Positions 37,201-57,210 of a stretch of 64,000 nt of DNA are shown here, piece by piece. Source of the DNA: Corallium rubrum. Lineage: Eukaryota > Cnidaria > Anthozoa > Scleralcyonacea > Coralliidae. Every line of letters begins with the position of its first letter. The first letter of the stretch is position 1. The DNA is taken from NCBI GenBank assembly GCA_964035015.1, contig OZ036007.1, positions 8,128,559 to 8,192,558 of the forward strand. The letters run 5' to 3'. The notes beneath the pieces are model-generated. The model saw only the letters and a list, made by a program, of their open reading frames with translations, made no database searches and was not told where the DNA came from. The position numbers were made by a program, and so were the translations under genes.

Positions 37201-40200
37201 TTGGGGGGTGGGGGGGGCAACCCACAGAATATTGACTGATCGACATATGACAGACATCGACTGAGACAGGGAAATTTGACTTTCTTGACAAGCTTGAGGG
37301 ACGGGATTTTTGACATGTAAAATGATCTTAATATTATATTTTAGCACTTGATATTTCCCAGGGAGGGGTATTTTGACCAACAAGGCTATTCTACTGCAGG
37401 GGAATTTGATGATATCCCTGTGGGTTGCCCACCCCTCCCACCCTGGGTGTCTCCCTCCCACCCTGGGTGTTAACATTGATAGGTGCATTAGTGCTCTGCC
37501 AAGAATTGTCTCAAAAGAAATCCAGATTGTCTATACCAAGGTTTGAGATGCCAGTACACCAATTTGAGTGCATGTCCAGGGGTGTTGGAGCGATACTAAA
37601 AGTGGGGGGACCCAAAATTTTTAGGGGAGTCCAGGGGCATGCTCCGCCAGGAAATTCTGAAATCTAGAGTCTCCCAAATGCCATTTCCTGCATTTTAGGA
37701 CAAGGATTTACAGAATCCTAAAGGTCCAAAAACATCATAAAATACTCAAAAGACAACATTTTTCTGGACATTGAATATCTGCATTCAAATTTTTTTATTA
37801 TATCTTTACAACCTCGTCCCCAGGGCATTTTGCCTCCACGTTGGGAGGTCAGCGAAAATGGCCCTGGCATCGGCTGGTCGATTCTATAATCGGATTGGCC
37901 AGTTTAAAAACTTGATTAATTCAAGGTAGTGTAATTTATTCATCAAAATATGAATTGCAATAAGTCCACTCTGCGAAGTTCATCCAAAGAATTGTAACGA
38001 TAGCTTTGGTTAAAGTCAAGAACAACATTAGATATATGTTTCTTCCCAACATTTAAATGTATCCTGGATAATCGTGGGGAGTATCATGATGAATAATGCT
38101 AGCCAGTTGCATTTATGATAAAGGTTCACATGAGTGATTCGGCAGAGCGTTAAATATTTTTTATTTATTATTCATGTATATACGTATTATACAAAAACGA
38201 AACACAAAGACCGCATAAATTTTCTTGCCAAAACACCCCAAAATTCTGGGTGTCACGTGACCAGCCGATGCCAGCCATTTTCGCCCACCTCCCAATGTGG
38301 AGGCAAAATGCCCTGGGGACGAGGTTGATATCTTTATTCAAAATCATGGGTTAGCTAGGGTTAGTGTATTGTGTTGGGTCAGGCTTACAGGAGGTACATT
38401 TAAAAACAGAATTCAATGTATGTGTATAAAATATATGGTAAAAATTTATTTTTTTCTTGTTGATTTTGTTAATCATAACTTTATTACTGGCCTTGTTTAT
38501 TACTGACTTTGTTAAAAAGTGGGGGTGCCCAAACATATTCAGCTAACCCAACCCCCAACCCCCTGCTTCTGACACCCTTGTGCATGTCTAAACTACAGTA
38601 GGTGTCCAAAAATCATACATCACCCCTCAGAATAGAGGAAATGGGATTTTCAAGACTCTAGATCTCCCCCCCCCCCCCTCCAATGTCTGACAACTTAACT
38701 CTAATTCATTTTTGAATTTGTCTTTCAGGTCTGAAATAAACAAAGCATGTGCAAAAGTAAGTAAAGACAAAAAACTTTTTTTTTCTTTAAAGGCTTGAAA
38801 ACAGGAAGACATAATATAATGTAAAAACGAAATTTTGCAACATTTTCTTTCAAGGGAAAACCTTTTCAGTTTGATTATCTTCTCTACATGTGTAAGTCAT
38901 ACAAAAATGATAACTCTAATCGCAAGAAAAAGAAAAAGAAGAAAAATGATGAAACACAAGTGGACCCTGAAGAAATTATGTTTATTAATGCTGAAGATGA
39001 GATCCTTTATAGGGTGAGTGCGCGTTTACCAATAAAATCATCTTGCCAGGCAATTTCTGGTTTCAATGCATGTTAAGTAATGAAGGACAGTGAAGAGCAG
39101 TGAAGACAATGAGCCCACAGACCATTCCACTGACCGTTTTATATTTTAACATGCCCCTAAACCATAAATTGGTTGAATTAATCAGTGTCTAAATGTGGAC
39201 CAATTTCTGGTGACCAGTATTTACTGTACTCTGAAAGCAGATTGCTGCTCATCCTCAACCACCCCCACCTCCTTGGGTGAACCTAAGGCCCTGTCCACAC
39301 GTATCTGGGATTTTTTTGAAAACGCAACTTTTTTATGGATTGGCCTTCTGTCCACACGTAAACGATCAAACGGTTATCAAAAACGGAACTTTCCGAAGAC
39401 TTTTTCTCTGAAGTGGAACTTTTTGAAAACGCCGTTGTCCTGTTGCTGTGTTGACGTGGATATTTTTAAAAACGGAGAAAAATAGTTGTGTTTTCAAACG
39501 AAAATGGGTACGTGTGAACAAGGCGTAGGTCGTATGTGATTTAAAGTGCACATGAAGCGAAAATTAAGTTTGTCTTATTTGAAAGAACACTTAAAATGAT
39601 AGAGTAACATCTTTTGCAGTTTTTCGTTTCCTTGCTTCGTTCTTGAGATATTTCAGTTTGTTTGAAATGTAAATTAAACCATGGATTGTAAAATTACTAT
39701 CCATGATTAAACAACTTGACGTCACATGTGCATAATGAGTTATCAGAGAAGGTTATATATCTTTGCTATTATCAAACCAAACTTAATTCGAAGGAAGCAT
39801 GTAGGTGTTTCTCTCACAACGCCAAACATGTAGAATTTTCAAGTGATTATGTTTGATAATAGCAAAATATATAACCTTCTCTGATAACTCATTATGCACA
39901 TGTTACGTCAAGTTGTTTGATTTACATTTCAAACAAACTGAAATATCTCAACAACGAAGCTACAATCATTGACATAATTCTTGAAACAAATCTAACATGA
40001 AATGGTTTCATGTCCCCCCTTCCCCCCACTTCAATGTTGTGGAACTCAAAACGTGTACAATTTGCACTCTGTCACCTGCCATTACATTTAAATGTTCAGA
40101 GTATCAACATTGAAAAGGGGGGACGGGGGGATAGCAATTTATGCAAAAAGAGGCGTAGCAATTAACATGGCATGATTCACTCGAGTTGTTTCAACTAATT

Positions 40201-40506
40201 TTGTCAATGATTGCAGGAAACGAAAAACTGCAAAAGATGTTACTCTATCATTTTAAGGAAATGGCTTCCTATAGGGTATCCGGTAACCTTAATATTAACT
40301 GTGCATGCTTATTTCTCTTATTTTGATCCTCATAACAGAAAGCGATGGTGACATTTGAGTACGATGTTTCTGATGAAGGTGATATATTAGTAGCAGGAAA
40401 ATGGAGGGAGGATGATGACCAGATGACACCGTATAGAACAGTTATGTTAATACCCTGGAATCAAATGGAAAAGATCACAACAGAAATGGAAGAATTTGCA
40501 GCATGA
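34239..40506 (+). CDS. BCCIP: BRCA2 and CDKN1A-interacting protein (BCCIP), 8 exons
   Basis: Exons: 34239-34358, 34629-34703, 35330-35410, 35613-35696, 36892-37058, 38729-38756, 38855-39013, 40339-40506. GT-AG, phases join, 293 residues (human 314-322). In other eukaryotes BCCIP binds BRCA2 and p21 and, as yeast Bcp1, chaperones a 60S ribosomal protein. Visible: lysine-rich N-terminus with acidic tract (EDESLSSEEEDESDSD); the family start EIQVEFEARNP with GIKQLLQQ; acidic run of Asp from GAT repeats in exon 4; STVLNLNHH; conserved IGWLISERFINIPAHIAPPL; lysine-rich KKKKKK before EIMFINAEDEILYR; end MLIPWNQMEKIT. Exon 4 uses the second AG of TTGCAGAG to keep phase. Exon 6 is only 28 bp. The introns are rich in foldback elements. 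Confidence 0.94.
34762..35150. repeat. GGAA/GGGA microsatellite
   Basis: (GGGA)n then (GGAA)n with AGAA interruptions in BCCIP intron 2. Confidence 0.97.
35222..35294. repeat. AAAC microsatellite
   Basis: (AAAC)n, about 18 copies, 36 bp before BCCIP exon 3. Confidence 0.97.
35907..35974. repeat. Perfect hairpin, GAGGGAAAC arms
   Basis: About 27-bp arms (GAGGGAAACATTGCACTG and complement) around a short loop, BCCIP intron 4. Confidence 0.9.
36338..36479. repeat. Long hairpin with CTTGTTGAC ends
   Basis: Nearly complete palindrome of about 140 bp: ends CGCTTGTTGACTT / GTCAACAAGTG, arms including GAAACATCGAGTTTTACGG, centre CTCGGGCTAAAGCCCTCGG. Confidence 0.9.
36500..36830. mobile_element. 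Dispersed foldback repeat (copy at 59343-59516)
   Basis: Starts 'cggtgtttctgattggctac' and includes 'gctccataactcgatggagcac'. The right part carries an inverted version of the middle (GGTTCATTGTTTGG / CCAAACCATGAACC). Its first about 160 bp recur at 59343-59516. Confidence 0.75.
37174..37487. mobile_element. Foldback MITE, TGCACCTATCAATGTTA ends
   Basis: Perfect 17-bp ends TGCACCTATCAATGTTA / complement, then G-rich and C-rich arms (GGTTGGGGGG...; CCCTCCCACCC...). Sequence flanking is TTA/TTA, so the target duplication is at most TA or TTA. Confidence 0.85.
37578..37790. mobile_element. Degenerate ACGTAGCC-family MITE
   Basis: Shares the internal words 'atgccatttcctg', 'tttacaga-tcctaaaggt' and 'aaaacatcataaaatactcaaaa' with the copies at 1016-1366 and 8347-8712, but has lost its ends. 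Confidence 0.7.
37801..38340. mobile_element. MITE, CAACCTCGTCC ends, 8-bp target duplication
   Basis: Element about 37809-38332. Inverted ends about 70 bp long (AACCTCGTCCCCAGGGCATT, then TTGCCTCCACGTTGGGAGG). Flanked by TATCTTTA on both sides (37801-37808 and about 38328-38335). 8-bp duplications fit hAT or P superfamilies. Confidence 0.85.
39286..39530. mobile_element. Small MITE, GGCCCTGTCCACACGT ends
   Basis: Ends 'aaggccctgtccacacgtatc' and, inverted, 'ctacgccttgttcacacgtac', with 'gaaaacg' motifs repeated inside. BCCIP intron 7. Confidence 0.7.
39588..40260. mobile_element. Large foldback element in BCCIP intron 7
   Basis: The outer arms CACTTAAAATGATAGAGTAA / TTACTCTATCATTTTAAG and the inner arms around AACTCATTATGCACATG and ATAACCTTCTCTGATAACTC pair over several hundred bases. 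No coding potential. Confidence 0.88.
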
Positions 40507-40705
40507 GGAAGACCTAATGATTATATACTAAGGCAAGTGTACCTGATCAACAAGATACAATACTTTGTTCAGGAGCTTCGTATGTTTAGGAAGCGTGTAT
40601 GTTCACCAAATAACCATTTGGCACATAATATGCATTCAAGAAAATTTCAATGAAATATTAGTTCCTAGTACACGTAAAGTATCACTTTTACTTTCTACAC
40701 ACTAT

Positions 40706-41009
40706 AAGATTGCAGCATAGTCAATTGAGATAAGGTCTGGAAACTCGGCAAACTTCAAAGCGCCTATAATGAGCTGTGATTTTATGTTGAACCGTACCTT
40801 ACACCGTGCACATCCTTTGTTTTAGGTTTATTAATATTTAAATAGCACGGTTGAGTGATTGAACTGAAACATTGCTATTGGACAAGTCGTTCGTTATACT
40901 AGAATACAATGTGTTCAGTGACCATACACCGTGCACAAAGGCAAACAAAAAGATAGACCAAAGACTTTAGCTGAATTTCAAGACCATATCTCGATTGACT
41001 AAGATTGCA
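40706..41009. mobile_element. MITE, TAGTCAATCGAG family, copy 2
   Basis: Element 40715-41000, the intact sister of 25996-26291, flanked by perfect 9-bp AAGATTGCA (40706-40714, 41001-41009). 3' of BCCIP. Confidence 0.9.
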
Positions 41010-41054
41010 TTCGTGGTCATTACTGTATAAGAGTGTACACTGTACCTCATGACC

Positions 41055-41885
41055 TAAACCGGTTACAGCAGGTTAAAAATGTTAACCAGTTAGATCGGGT
41101 TTGAGGATCTCAACTGGTTACAGCAGGTTAAGAATGACAACTAATTAGATCGCGTTGTGGATCCAGGGCTCAAAATAACGGCCGGTCACCGGTCAATGAC
41201 CGGCCAAATTTTTAATGTGACCAGTCAAATTTGTATAACGCCGGTCATTTTGACCAGTCATACTACTTGCAATTAATTTTATTACTTCCATTTGAAGGAA
41301 CTTAAATGATTGTTGTTGTGCTGTTGTAGACCTGTTTCATAATGTCTGATGTATATTGAAGTGAACTATGCATGCATTTCCTTTTTATGACAAATGTTCA
41401 TATCAGTACTAGCTTATATATATAGCGTAGAATATACATGTTTTTTGTTGTGTTGTGGGTTTTTGTTTGGGGTTTTTTTGGGGTTTTTTGTTTTTTGGGT
41501 TGTTTTTGTTTGTTGTTTTGTTGGGGTTTGTTTGTTTTGTTGGGGTTGTTTTTTTGTTTGTTTGTTGTTGGGTTTTTTTGGGGGGGGCGTCGTGAAATTT
41601 GACTGGTCAAAAATCGTCTTTGACCGGTCACAATTCGAACTGACCAGTCACCATGACCGGCCAACATGAAACGTTATTTTGAGCCCTGTGGATCTCAACT
41701 GGTTACAGCGGGCTAAGAATGTCAAGTGTCAACTAGTTAGATCGGGTTGAGGATCTCAACTGGTTACAGCGGGTTAAAAATGTCAACCCATTAGATCGGG
41801 TTGAGAACCTCAGGCAGATGGGCAGATATAACGGGTTGAGAACGTTAAGCAGTTAGATCGGGTCGAGGATCGCAACCTGATACGC
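41055..41885. repeat. About 57-bp tandem repeat, split by a hAT-like MITE
   Basis: Units 'gatctcaactggttacagcgggtta' plus 'gttagatcgggttgag' before 41164 and again after 41688; the array is continuous if the MITE is removed. Confidence 0.8.
41164..41688. mobile_element. MITE with CAGGGCTCAAAATAACG ends (hAT-like)
   Basis: 17-bp inverted ends CAGGGCTCAAAATAACG / CGTTATTTTGAGCCCTG, subterminal GGTCACCGGTCA repeats, and a T/G-rich middle (41440-41590). TGGATC occurs on both sides, at least 6 bp of target duplication. CAGGG termini are typical of hAT. Confidence 0.85.
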
Positions 41886-41921
41886 ACTACAAGACGTAAT
41901 GGTAAACATTGCGCAATCTCT

Positions 41922-42562
41922 GTTTAAAGTGCTTATACCACTTGTGGGGTTTTAACGTATTTGAATAGAGCAACAAAAGTTAGTTAATAATTTATTTTGC
42001 CGTTTTTGATTTACTTTAATAGTTTCTGAGATATAAGCCTTTAAACATGCCAATTTCGGCTTTTCGCCAAAAATTTCCGTCATTCATTTTTAAGCACGGG
42101 GGCCTGGGACTCAGGAACCTAAGCCGACCGTCTTCTTAGTTGGAACTCTCGTTCGTACTGGAAAACGGCTGTGAGCTCGACATTTCGATTTTTCAGTCAA
42201 ATATATGATATAAATAAGTTTTGTGGAAACACCACGTAAAATAGTTTAAAATATTTTACGTGGTGTTTCCACAAAACTTATTTATATTACATTATCGCCA
42301 TGAAAACTTTCAAAGAATCAAATAAATGTGTTTCTGTGAATCAATAAGCCAAAACGTAGATGTTTTGGATTAACTCATTCCTGAGTCCCAGGCCCCCAAG
42401 GTGTTAAAATGAACGACAGAAATTTTTGAGAATTGGCATGTTCAGAAGCCAATATGTCAGGAACTATTTGACTAAATCAAAAACGGCAAAATAACTTATT
42501 AACTGATTTTTTCTGCTCTATTTAAATACGTAAAACCCCACAAGTGATATAAGCGCTTTAAA
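41922..42562. mobile_element. Large foldback element with central perfect hairpin
   Basis: The outer arms (TTTAAAGTGCTTATACCACTTGTGGGGTTTT against its imperfect complement) extend over about 280 bp each. At the centre lies a perfect hairpin at about 42207-42292 with arm CACCACGTAAAATA. Intergenic, between BCCIP and FANK1. Confidence 0.88.
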
Positions 42563-43454
42563 ATGAAAATATATGATTTTGTGTAAGAACGAAATAGCCA
42601 TAAAATTCTTTTTTTATTTTCAAAAATATATCTTTTAAGAAAAAAAATATATATTACTTCTACATCATGTCAGTACTTTGTTAAAGTACAGCGAAATCTC
42701 ATGTTAGAATACAGTTAGTTGGAAGTACACGTCTTACACTTTCTTGAACACTGAATAACATACATTCATCTACTGTACTTCAACTTCATATAAATTTGAT
42801 TTAAAATAAATTAAAGTAATGTTTTACATGGCTGAGCTTGTTTTCGGGTCATTCCGCCACACGGCGCACACTGATTGGTTGCCGAGAGGTCCGGAAAAAG
42901 CCGTAATGCCCTCTCGGTACTATGAGAGGGCATTACGTCATTTTTAATGGCCTGCAAGTTTTGGCGGGAAAATTACTGAGTTGATTTGAATGAAAATAAA
43001 AGCGAATTAGATATATTCGTTGGAAAATTTTGAACAATAATACGTCCTGAAACATTAGTGTTTCTTTTTATAAAAACTTCTTATTTAAAAGCGCGAAAAA
43101 TAAAAGCCTTAGAGCTGTAAACATGAAGCGAAACGAACAAGCTCAAAAGAAAGAACTAAGGTGAACAGCGACATCTGATCAAGACAAACGTAGAACTAAA
43201 AACAGATAAGAAAACAAACCAAAAGCCATATAAATAAAATGCTTATTAACCTCGTTTTCTCGGTCTGTACGGGAAAGCATTTGCCTTCGGTTTTATCGCA
43301 CAAACCTCGCTTCTTCGTCGCTCGGTCTGTACGAAAACCTCAGGCAAATACTTACAGACCTCGAACTCGGTTAATAAGTCTTTAATAATGATCTTTGCTC
43401 ATAGTTTTGCGCACCTAATAGATATTAATAAGTAACCTGTACTTTTTTAATCTA
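42563..43454. other. Convergent intergenic region, BCCIP 3' / FANK1 3'
   Basis: No gene. It holds a short hairpin at 42908-42945 (TGCCCTCTCGGTACTATGAGAGGGCA) and a small inverted element at 43241-43379 (CTTATTAACCTCG / CGGTTAATAAG). Confidence 0.6.
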
Positions 43455-50917
<7,463 letters not shown>

Positions 50918-52728
50918 AGTGATTTTAAACTGGGATACAATGAATAAAGTTCAGCTATATTAAAATCAGACGTAGACGCCTATAAAGAAGAAACCAAAAT
51001 ACGTTTATTAAATGTACAGAATACCTAACATAATGTACATCTTAGGGACACTTTAGGACAAACAAACATTGAAACCGAGCCAGCTATTCAATATATTACC
51101 GATCCTAATTCTCTTAATCTCAAAACACACATTACATATGAGAACAGACAACTAATAAATCCAGCGTATTAAATTCCAACAATACCATGATGTACTGAAA
51201 TAAATGCCATCTGGAGTGTTGTGGTTATTCAAATCCAATGTACTTGCAGCTTTTGAATAACTTCTGACCCCAAATCTGATCGTCGTTCAGTCGTTGTATT
51301 AAAAAACAAGAAAATATGATCACATTTGTACAGAAATATTAACTCATTCTTGTCCGGCTCGAAATCACTCACAGCAGGTGGTCTCAGCAAATTTGTGAAT
51401 TAGCATGCCATAATAACACAAAAATAATACCACAATATATCATTTGAATCGTTTTTACCTCTACTATTCAAATTTTGGGTTGTCGGGTCTTGTCAGACAA
51501 CCCATTTTGCAAATTATGCTAATTTATGCTAATTATTATTAATATTATTATTATAATCTACAACAAAATGTTAAATATTTAAACAATAAATGACTTTAGC
51601 ACCAAACTTTGGGGAAGTAAAATGAAAAGCACTATTTCACAAATTCAAATTGAAAAAATTAAAGCAATATAATAAAATGCGAATATTATATTGATTTTTT
51701 AGTATTTTTCATTGGGCGACCCCCGTGGTGCCGCTCGAGCGGGATCGTCACTTATTTTGGAAATTTACAAATTAAAACAGAATTATACAAGAACATACAA
51801 CCATAATACATCATTAAGATCGTTTTTAAGTCAGCTATTCAGATTTGTTGTTATTTTGCATGATATTTACTCCTGTTTGCCATTACAACGCCGACAAGTC
51901 GAGGCAAATTTTGTTCGAAAAAATGGCCGACCGGCTGAGTTCTTTTTGTCAAATTTTACCAAATTACTGCTAATCTACGAAATAATTACATCAAACAAAT
52001 GCTTATACTCACTTTAGGAGTTGTTACAGCAAAAAATTTGGTTGGTTTCGCTTATATATTGACCAAAAAAAGCCATTTTGTTCATCTTGTCTCGTCGCGC
52101 CACGAGCAGACTTCCGGATCAAATTTCCTCGCTTCAGAGCTCGGGTAGTACTTCATGGCATATCATTATAAAGGTCTCATTTTAAAAAGGGATCTTTCAG
52201 GGTCATTTTAAGCCCGTGGGGGGTAATTTTGGTCAAAACCTCGCAGATCCACAACGAATCGAAGTCATCGTTCACCGGTGGACGATGACAATAGGGCCGG
52301 ACCAGAATGAGTTAACCATGGTTACACGAAGTAACGCTTGGAATATTTAATTTACATCCGCTGGAGAACTCCCACTGCAATAATATACCCCCACCCACAC
52401 CCCCACCTTCACAAATATATATTATACCCATAGACATTGTAAATAATATTATATATTTTTATATTATATACTACATTTTACATGTAATAATATATTAGAA
52501 TATAATATATAGGTTTATTTATAATCTCTAGGTTAACATTCCCCCATTAAGACCCCCAAATATATTACATATCCTAACTCCTAGCCCACCCTCCTTAGTA
52601 TGATTTGACCCCGTTCTGAGAATTCCGGGGGGAGGACAACATGATTGGTTTAAAATTTAAATGGCGAACATGATGAGAATGATGAGTTGTTCTTTTTACT
52701 GTAAAATCGTGTGAAGCTTTTCTCAAGC
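50918..52728. promoter_or_regulatory. Divergent region FANK1 / WDR11
   Basis: About 1.8 kb between the proposed starts. Most of it is a TIR element (51339-52315); promoters are therefore probably in 50918-51330 (FANK1) and 52316-52728 (WDR11). No defined motifs identified. Confidence 0.4.
51339..52315. mobile_element. TIR element about 980 bp, TTAACTCATTCTTGTCCGGC ends
   Basis: Ends TTAACTCATTCTTGTCCGGC and GCCGGACCAGAATGAGTTAA. No transposase frame; the short frame near 51712-52017 has no recognised match. Ends resemble those of the 100-bp elements at 50345-50555. Confidence 0.8.
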
Positions 52729-55700
52729 ATGAAGTTAACCCCGAAATTAATACCAGGATCTTTACATCCTCAAAATAAAGGCGCTTGTGACTGGTATAGT
52801 GATTTTAATGCTTCTTATTGACTTCTTCATCTATCGTTTTGTTTTCAATTCAACTTTAATATATCGTGGCGCTTGATTTTGGCAGGATGTAGTAATGTAC
52901 AGTGTCTTATTGTACATATTTTGATCATTACAGAAGCACATGTATATAGTACACTCGCAGGAAGAGTTAAGGAAAATTGTAAGGAGTTAAATTGCGGAGA
53001 ATTATTTTGAATTTGTGTTGTTTTGTTTTCAGGGGCTGGCAGTCTATGTTTGCTTATGGATGTCATAATTTTGTTGTGGTTGTTGATCCAGAGACGGTGC
53101 AGGTAAAAATTAAGTATTAGTATTCTGCATGGTTTAACAAAATTAAAGATGTTGATTTTCAACTACAGGACATATATGTATTCTATAATAATGTGTAATG
53201 TATTTTATAAAATATGCTGTGTCTTACACAGGCTTAAATAAATTTATATATATATATAGGGAGGGAGGGAGGGAGGGAGGGAGGGAGGGAGGGAGGGAGG
53301 GAGGGAGGGAGGGAGGGAGGGAGGCAGGCAGGGAGGGAGGGAGGGAGGGAGGGAGGGAGGGAGGGAGGGAGGGAGATAGGGAGGGAGGGAGGGAGGGAAG
53401 GAAGGAAGGAAGGAAGGAGGGAGGGAGGGAGGGGGGGAGGGAGGGAGGGAGGGAGGGAGGAAGGGAGGGATGACTGGGATTGCAGCCAAACATGTAGGCC
53501 TGAAATATGTACCACATGTGTTTTAGTCTCCTACACAGTCTTATGTGGAGGACTAAGACTATAATTATGTTATTGAGGTCTACATGTTCACCGTTTGGCT
53601 TCAATTATTAATAATGAGCTAAAAATATATTACTCCAGTTATATAATTAGAGCCCACTGATGTAAACACAGTTGTGGGAATAAGTTGATAACCTCAGCCA
53701 TGGCTATTAAATAATTTATTTTTATTTTATTTTATTTTATTTTATTTAGATTATTCAGACCCTTGATCTTCATCAATCAAATGTTGTGAAGGTAAACCAA
53801 ATGAAACATTGACTTGACACTCTTGGTGTCATAACCCCTCTCACTCCCCACACACACCACCCCCCACCCCCCCACCCCCCACACCCCCCACACCACCCCT
53901 CCCCACACACCACCCATCCCCCCCCCCCTCCAAGTGCCTTCATGGCCACAGGGGACGTATGGATATTTTCTGAAACTCCACAATAAGTGTTTAATGTTTT
54001 TACCCAGCTCAAGTGGTGTCGTGAAAACTACCACCATGATTTAGGCTGTCCTTACAGTTTACGCTTGGCATCCGCTGATATCACTGGCCACATCATTGTA
54101 TGGGATGTCAACCAAGGTATAGCCTTGAGTGAATTCTCTGAGGGTAGCAAGCCAATACTTGATCTACACTGGTTATGGACCCAAGATGCCTCCCATGACC
54201 TCCTCGCTGCACTTCATGCTCCGTCGTCTCTTGTCTTATGGAATGCCGACACTGGAATTAAGTTGTGGAAGAAAAGCTTTCAAGAAAATCTTATTTGTTT
54301 TGCATTTGATCCATTCAGCCCTTCAAAAGTTACATGTAAGTAATTGGCAAGAAAGACAATACTGTATTACACAGTCACAGTATTGGCAATGTACAGCAGG
54401 GCTTGAAATTTTAAATTTTCGGCAGTATCCAAGTGAGATACCAAGGTTACTGAATTTGGTATCCCTCCTTGAAATCTAGTCACTTTTGAATACTAAACAT
54501 CTCAACTTGCAATATCTAAAATTAACTATAACAGTTTGTGACAGTGCCTGCAGTAATACGTTACGTTTTAAGACGTTACGCTACATTCTAAGACATTACG
54601 CTACATTCTAAGACGTTACGCTACATTCTAAAACATTACGCTACATTCTAAGACATTACGCTACATTCTAAGACGTTACGCTACATTCTAAAACATTACG
54701 CTACATTCTAAAACATTACGCTACATTCTAAGACATTACGCTACATTCTAAAACGTTACGCTACATTCTAAAACATTACGCTACATTCTAAGACATTACG
54801 CTACATTGTAAGACATAACGCTACATTGTAAGACATAACGCTACATTCTAAGACATTACGCTACATTGTAAGACATAACGCTACATTGTAAGACATAACG
54901 CTACATTCTAAGACATTACGCTACATTGTAAGACATAACGCTATGTTGTATAAGACATAACGCTACATTGTAAGACATTACGCTACATTGTAAGACATAA
55001 GTACATAACGCTACATTGTAAGACATTACGCTACATTGTAAGACATAACGCTACATTGTAAGACATTACGCTACATTGTAAGACATTACGCTACATTCTA
55101 AGACATTACGCTACACTCTAAGACATTACGCTACATTCTAAGACATTACGCGACACTCTAAGACGTTACGCCACATTGTAAGACATTACGCTACACTCTA
55201 AGACATTACGCTACATTGTAAGACATTACGCTACATTGTAAGACATTACGCTACATTGTAAGACATTACGCTACATTCTAAGACATTACGCTACATCCTA
55301 AGACATTACGCTACATTGCAAGACGTTACGCTACATTGTAAGACATTACGTTACATTGTAAGACGTTACGCTACATTGTAAGACATAACGCTACATTGTA
55401 AGACATTACGTTACATTGTAAGACATAACGCTACATTGTAAGACATTACGCTACATTCTAAGACATTACGCTACATTGTAAGACATAACGCTATGTTGTA
55501 TAAGACATAACGCTACATTGTAAGACATTACGCTACATTCTAAGACATTACACTACATTGTAAGACATTACGCTACACTCTAAGACATTACGCTACATTC
55601 TAAGACATTACGCGACACTCTAAGACGTTACGCTACATTGTAAGACATTACGCTACACTCTAAGACATTACGCTACATTGTAAGACATTACGCTACATTG

Positions 55701-57169
55701 TAAGACATTACGCTACATTCTAAGACATTACGCTACATCCTAAGACATTACGCTACATTGCAAGACGTTACGCTACATTGTAAGACATTACGTTACATTG
55801 TAAGACGTTACGCTACATTGTAAGACGTTACGCTACATTGTAAGACATTACGCTACATTCTAAGACGTTACGCTACTTTGTAAGACATTACGCTACACTC
55901 TAAGACATTACGCTACATTCTAAGACATTACGCTACATTCTAAGACATTGCGCGACACTCTAAGACGTTACGCTACATTGTAAGACATTACGCTACACTC
56001 TAAGACATTACGCTACATTGTAAGACATTACGCTACATTGTAAGACATTACGCTACATTCTAAGACATTACGCTACATCCTAAGACATTACGCTACATTG
56101 TAAGACGTTACGCTACATTGTAAGACATTACTCTATACGCTACATTCTAAGACGTTATGCTCTATATAAGACGTTACGTTACATTACGTTACATTACGTT
56201 ACATTAAGACATTACTCTATACGCTACATTCTAAGACGTTATGCTCTATATAAGACGTTACGTTACATTACGTTACATTAAGACATTACTCTATACGCTA
56301 CATTCTAAGACGTTACGCTACATTCTAAGACGTTACGCTACATTCTAAGGCATTACGCTACATTCTAAGACGTTACGCTACATTCTAAGGCATTACGCTA
56401 CATTCTAAGACGTTACGTTACATTAAGACATTACTCTATACGCTACATTCTAAGACGTTACGTTACATTCTTAGACGTTATGCTCTATATAAGACGTTAC
56501 GTTACATTACGTTACATTAAGACATTACTCTATACGCTACATTCTAAGACGTTACGCTACATTCTAAGACGTTACGCTACATTCTAAGGCATTACGCTAC
56601 ATTCTAAGACGTTACGTTACATTATAAGACGTTACGCTCTACATAAGACGTTATTATACGCTACATTCTAAGACATTACGCTACATTCTAAGACGACATT
56701 ACGCTACATTCTAAGCCGTTATGCTACATTGTAAACTGTTTCTGAAAACTAGACAGAGATCAAACCAAATGTCTCTTAAATTACACCCAGCTATACATTA
56801 ATTTCGTTTCTGAATTGTGGCATTTTGATTTCTGTCTTTCCCTAGTGATGTCACAAGAATATCTTGTGTTTTTGAGTGACTTCTCGGTGAATCATCCCTT
56901 GGAAGGCAATGGACGTCGTTTCTATATGACAAGCTCTGAAGGAACTACCTCTAATTCTGGGTCGAACAGCAATCTTTCGAGTCCTGGAAATGGCGGAAAT
57001 ACATCAAGAACTTCTTCCAGGTCAGCTTTTCAAAGAGTGAAACTTTGGGCAGCCAACGAGAGCAAAACCAGGTGAGTTTTGATTAGAGAGTGTAAAAATG
57101 TGGAGTACTGTGTTAGGCAGTGTAGAAATAAAAAATATAAAATATATGAATTCTTTCAAAAGTGATGTT

Positions 57170-57210
<41 letters not shown>

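Noticed and set aside
51712-52017. 101-residue plus-strand frame
   Set aside because: Inside the 980-bp TIR element, no recognisable transposase motif, AT-rich chance frame more likely.
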